Source: Kosmotogaceae bacterium (lineage in GTDB: Bacteria > Thermotogota > Thermotogae > Petrotogales > Kosmotogaceae). Taken from it: DNA of 5,374 bases. Shown here piece by piece: positions 5,191 through 5,374 of this stretch (position 1 is the stretch's first letter; each line of letters begins with the position of its first letter). The notes beneath the pieces were generated by a model, which saw nothing but the letters and a program-made list of their open reading frames with translations, ran no database searches and had not been told where the DNA came from. A program made the translations under genes and the position numbers. Location: contig DLVL01000001.1 of the NCBI GenBank assembly GCA_003444085.1, positions 1 through 5,374 on the forward strand, in the 5' to 3' direction.

Positions 5191-5297
5191 AACTGGCCTA
5201 CGAAGAAGCACTGGCCTGCAAGTGGCGCAGCCGTGAATCAGCACTGCCCGTCCGATCTTGACGGAACTGGCCCCGCCTGTATTTGGCGGAACTGGCG
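5191..5297. repeat. Second, degenerate hairpin array with an AACTGGCC linker
   Basis: An 8-nt linker recurs at 5191 (AACTGGCC), 5209 (CACTGGCC), 5242 (CACTGCCC), 5265 (AACTGGCC) and 5290 (AACTGGCG). Two inserts are clear 17-nt hairpins with 5-bp stems and 7-nt loops: CCGTC/GACGG at 5248-5264 and CCGCC/GGCGG at 5273-5289. CTGC/GCAG at 5216-5230 is weaker. The 17 + 8 design equals that of the array at 2542-2807, and the loop TGTATTT resembles TGTTTTT of the unit at 2606-2622. Unit spacing is less regular (18, 33, 23, 25). Confidence 0.55.
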
Positions 5298-5314
5298 CTT
5301 CTATCTTCTACCGA

Positions 5315-5340
5315 GAACCAGGAACAGAGAACTGGGAACC
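5315..5340 (+). repeat. Seven-base tandem repeat, GAAC plus three bases
   Basis: GAACCAG, GAACAGA, GAACTGG and GAACC follow one another with exact 7-base period. No gene is seen between the second hairpin array and the end of the window at 5374. Confidence 0.6.
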
Positions 5341-5374
5341 ATAATAATTGAATCTCTCCCCGTGATCTATCGCT

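Overview
The window looks like a piece of an anaerobic bacterial chromosome of moderate G+C, with many AGA/AGG arginine codons and Shine-Dalgarno sites close to consensus. A tungstopterin aldehyde:ferredoxin oxidoreductase (AOR), a DUF4143-type ATPase, a HepT/MntA pair and repeat-rich intergenic DNA together suggest a mesophilic or moderately thermophilic member of the Thermotogota, such as the Mesotoga/Kosmotoga group. That assignment is inference from composition and gene content; no marker gene is present.

Layout. (1) 1-845 (+): the C-terminal 280 residues of a DUF4143-type AAA ATPase whose 5' part lies outside the window. (2) 846-1214: no gene, but two related repeat elements and a hairpin. 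(3) 1215-2089 (-): a HEPN/MNT toxin-antitoxin operon, mntA then hepT, overlapping by 16 bp. It has an extended -10 promoter inside a short inverted repeat. The HepT motif has Tyr where the RX4HXY His should be. (4) 2090-2841: about 750 bp without a gene, made of palindromic repeats and then a regular array of different hairpins joined by a constant 8-nt linker ending in GCTTC. (5) 2842-5006 (+): a two-gene operon coupled by TAATG, encoding a 16-Cys four-cluster ferredoxin and a divergent AOR. (6) 5007-5374: no gene; another composite palindromic repeat, a second degenerate hairpin array with a different linker (AACTGGCC), and a 7-bp tandem repeat.

How the genes work together. The ferredoxin and AOR very probably form one electron-transfer enzyme: AOR oxidises an aldehyde (or reduces an acid) at a tungsten or molybdenum bis-pterin site and passes electrons through its own [4Fe-4S] cluster to the four-cluster protein. 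The pairing resembles the AorA/AorB subunits of Aromatoleum. HepT/MntA would be a self-contained toxin-antitoxin module.

The least explained element is the hairpin array at 2542-2807. Successive units do not share stem sequence, yet nearly all are self-complementary, with unit period 25 or 27 nt and an almost invariant linker. The second array at 5191-5297 repeats the 17-nt hairpin plus 8-nt linker design with another linker, so this may be a general and apparently undescribed class of structured repeat. All repeat and structure calls were made by eye.
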